DNA of 64,000 bases from Loxodes magnus. Lineage: Eukaryota > Ciliophora > Karyorelictea > Loxodida > Loxodidae. Every line of letters starts with the position of its first letter. Position 1 is the stretch's first letter. The stretch lies in NCBI GenBank assembly GCA_946699065.1, contig CAMPDV010000516.1:62001-126000 (forward strand), written 5' to 3'. This document shows positions 62,340-64,000 of the stretch, in pieces. The translations under genes and the position numbers were made by a program. The notes below the pieces were generated by a model, which saw only the letters and a program-made list of their open reading frames with translations, was not told the origin of the DNA and did no database searches.

Positions 62340-63870
62340 TGAGAATAATAAAAATTTGAATACCTTCTAAACTTCACTTAAATCTTATCTTCATCTAAAC
62401 TAACTGAGAAACTATTCCAAAATTTGAACTTGTGACTTAGAATAATAAATAAGAATAATTATGATAATTTTCAAATAAGAAAGCTTAAGTCATAAAATAA
62501 TCAGAAGACACTAAATATTACAAAATAAAATCATAAGACTTTAAGGCTTACTGAAGTTATTGGAAATTATTTTTATTTAAAAGTGAAAAAGGAATTATTT
62601 AGCAGAATATGTGTAAAATACTTTAAAATACCCGCTAAAATTAAAATCTAAGAAGTATAAAATAACCAAATAGGAAATATTATAATCAGATTGAATTTAG
62701 AATTTGAGGATTCAGAAAAATTTTCGTAAAGATAAGAAATACCTCATTAAATAATTACAAAAGTGACAAAAAATAGATAAAATATGATTATTTAAGATCA
62801 TAGAATGAGCTACAGCCTTCAGTTCAATAAATGGGAAGTGAAAAATAGAATTTAGAGAAAGATCTTTAGTGTAAAGAATAAGAAAAAAAGAAATAAAACT
62901 CAAATAAAAGCATCTAAAAATAAATCTAGAAAGCCTACTTTTTAAGTCTAGTTAAATTTTTTTTACATACACTGAAAGAAAGGGATTGAAGAATTTTTAA
63001 CAATAATTTCACAAAATTATTTAAGATTTCTCAAGCTAAATTAGGAGATTATAAAACTAGCCTTTGAATCTTGCAAAAAGCTGAAGAAATTAAAAAAAGA
63101 TAAATGCCAGAATATAAATCTTTTAGTTAACTATATTTAAATTATTATTCTTAGCAGTCTTAAAAATATAAACTTTATAAATAATAGATAAAAGAAGCAC
63201 TAACTAATCTATAACTATTAAATGCATTTAATTATAAGGAAAAATCTATAGCAAAAATAATAAATTATTATAAACTAAATAAAGGAAACTAATAATAAAA
63301 TTAAATTTACAAATAATAGCATTAGTAAGTTTATATAAGTAATTTAGCTAAGGCTAAATAACTAATATTAAGAAGCTTAGTATTTTAAAAGTAACTAATA
63401 AATTAAATATTCCTTTCTTAAATTAATTTCAATCAATAGATATCTTATACTACTATTATTACTATGAATTTTATTACCATTTATTTATTTTACTTATAAA
63501 GCAATATTTCCCTTAAAATAATTGAATGAACTACATTAGCTGAAAATTATCTTAAAATATTAGAAAGACACAAAAGATTCTAAAAGAAAGTATACGAGTT
63601 ATTGTGTTTGATACACAGTTAAATAAATGATTAAAAGAATTATAGTGCTAAAAGTAATATAACAAGCATTGACAAATTTATTACCTCAAGTATTTAAATA
63701 ACAACTTAACTTTGGATATAATATAAGACTGAATAATAGAATCTACAAGTTTAAACTTGATTATTTATGTAGTTCACATAAATAATAATTTAAATACAAT
63801 TAAGCAAAACTTATAAGCTTAGAATAGAAAAAGAAAACTTAGAACATTAAACTAGAGTGGTGGTTATTAT
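62340..63870 (+). CDS. Possible gene of unknown function
   Basis: Plus-strand composition is protein-like in parts: EYLLNFTQILSSSKLTEKLF (~62360), EVIGNYFYLKVKKELFSRI (~62555), and AENYLKILERHKRFQKKVYE (~63540). The parts are not all in one frame, so introns or decay would be needed. No domain, start or stop can be fixed. Confidence 0.3.
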
Positions 63871-64000
63871 TTCTAAAGAAATAAAGTTTTCCTTTAATTT
63901 AAGCCTCTTGCTTCAAATTAAATATAGTAATATAACTAAATCACTTTAACTTTAATATTACTCCTTTAATTCACTTAAGATGTAAGCTATCTTAATAACT

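Overview
The window is A+T-rich eukaryotic DNA that makes sense only with a ciliate-type variant genetic code. Recognisable domains (RING, Kelch, WD40, APE endonuclease, reverse transcriptase, periplasmic-binding-type receptor, CCHC zinc knuckles) are interrupted by TAA and TAG where Gln fits and by TGA where Trp is expected (for example NWRPISL, DETW, KETWQF, MEWIVSGS). The ends that can be placed all fall on TGA. TAA/TAG = Gln with TGA = Trp or stop by context is the pattern known from karyorelict ciliates (NCBI table 27); a Condylostoma-like heterotrich is the main alternative. Species is not claimed. Almost every frame is open under such a code, so genes were called from motifs, composition, conservation between copies and frame arithmetic.

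Layout: a direct duplication of at least 26 kb dominates. Copy 1 is 1-~26010 and copy 2 is 35398-~61878; they differ by point changes and small indels. Each copy holds, in order: the C-terminal tail of a receptor gene, tRNA-Val, tRNA-Ala, a LINE (endonuclease + reverse transcriptase) with a TAA tail, a LINE-ORF1-like pseudogene on minus, a small RING-like/ubiquitin-like gene (minus), an ORF1 on plus, another ORF1 on minus, a second LINE-like element (minus, endonuclease but no reverse transcriptase seen), an unknown minus gene, a head-to-head pair of small genes, a RING-Kelch gene (minus) and a ~98-bp tandem array.

The ~9.4 kb between the copies holds a WD40 fragment, another zinc-knuckle ORF1, a tRNA-like SINE candidate, a long A+T spacer and a ~1,375-codon ligand-binding, multi-membrane-span receptor gene (31922-36048) whose tail runs into copy 2. 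After copy 2 there is an A+T-rich stretch with a possible unknown gene.

The two copies decay in a complementary way. RING-Kelch is whole in copy 1 and frameshifted in copy 2. The head-to-head pair is whole in copy 2 and broken in copy 1. tRNA-Val is canonical in copy 2 and damaged in copy 1. Several blocks with strong strand bias (T+G-rich followed by A+C-rich) are nearly identical between copies although neighbouring genes have diverged.
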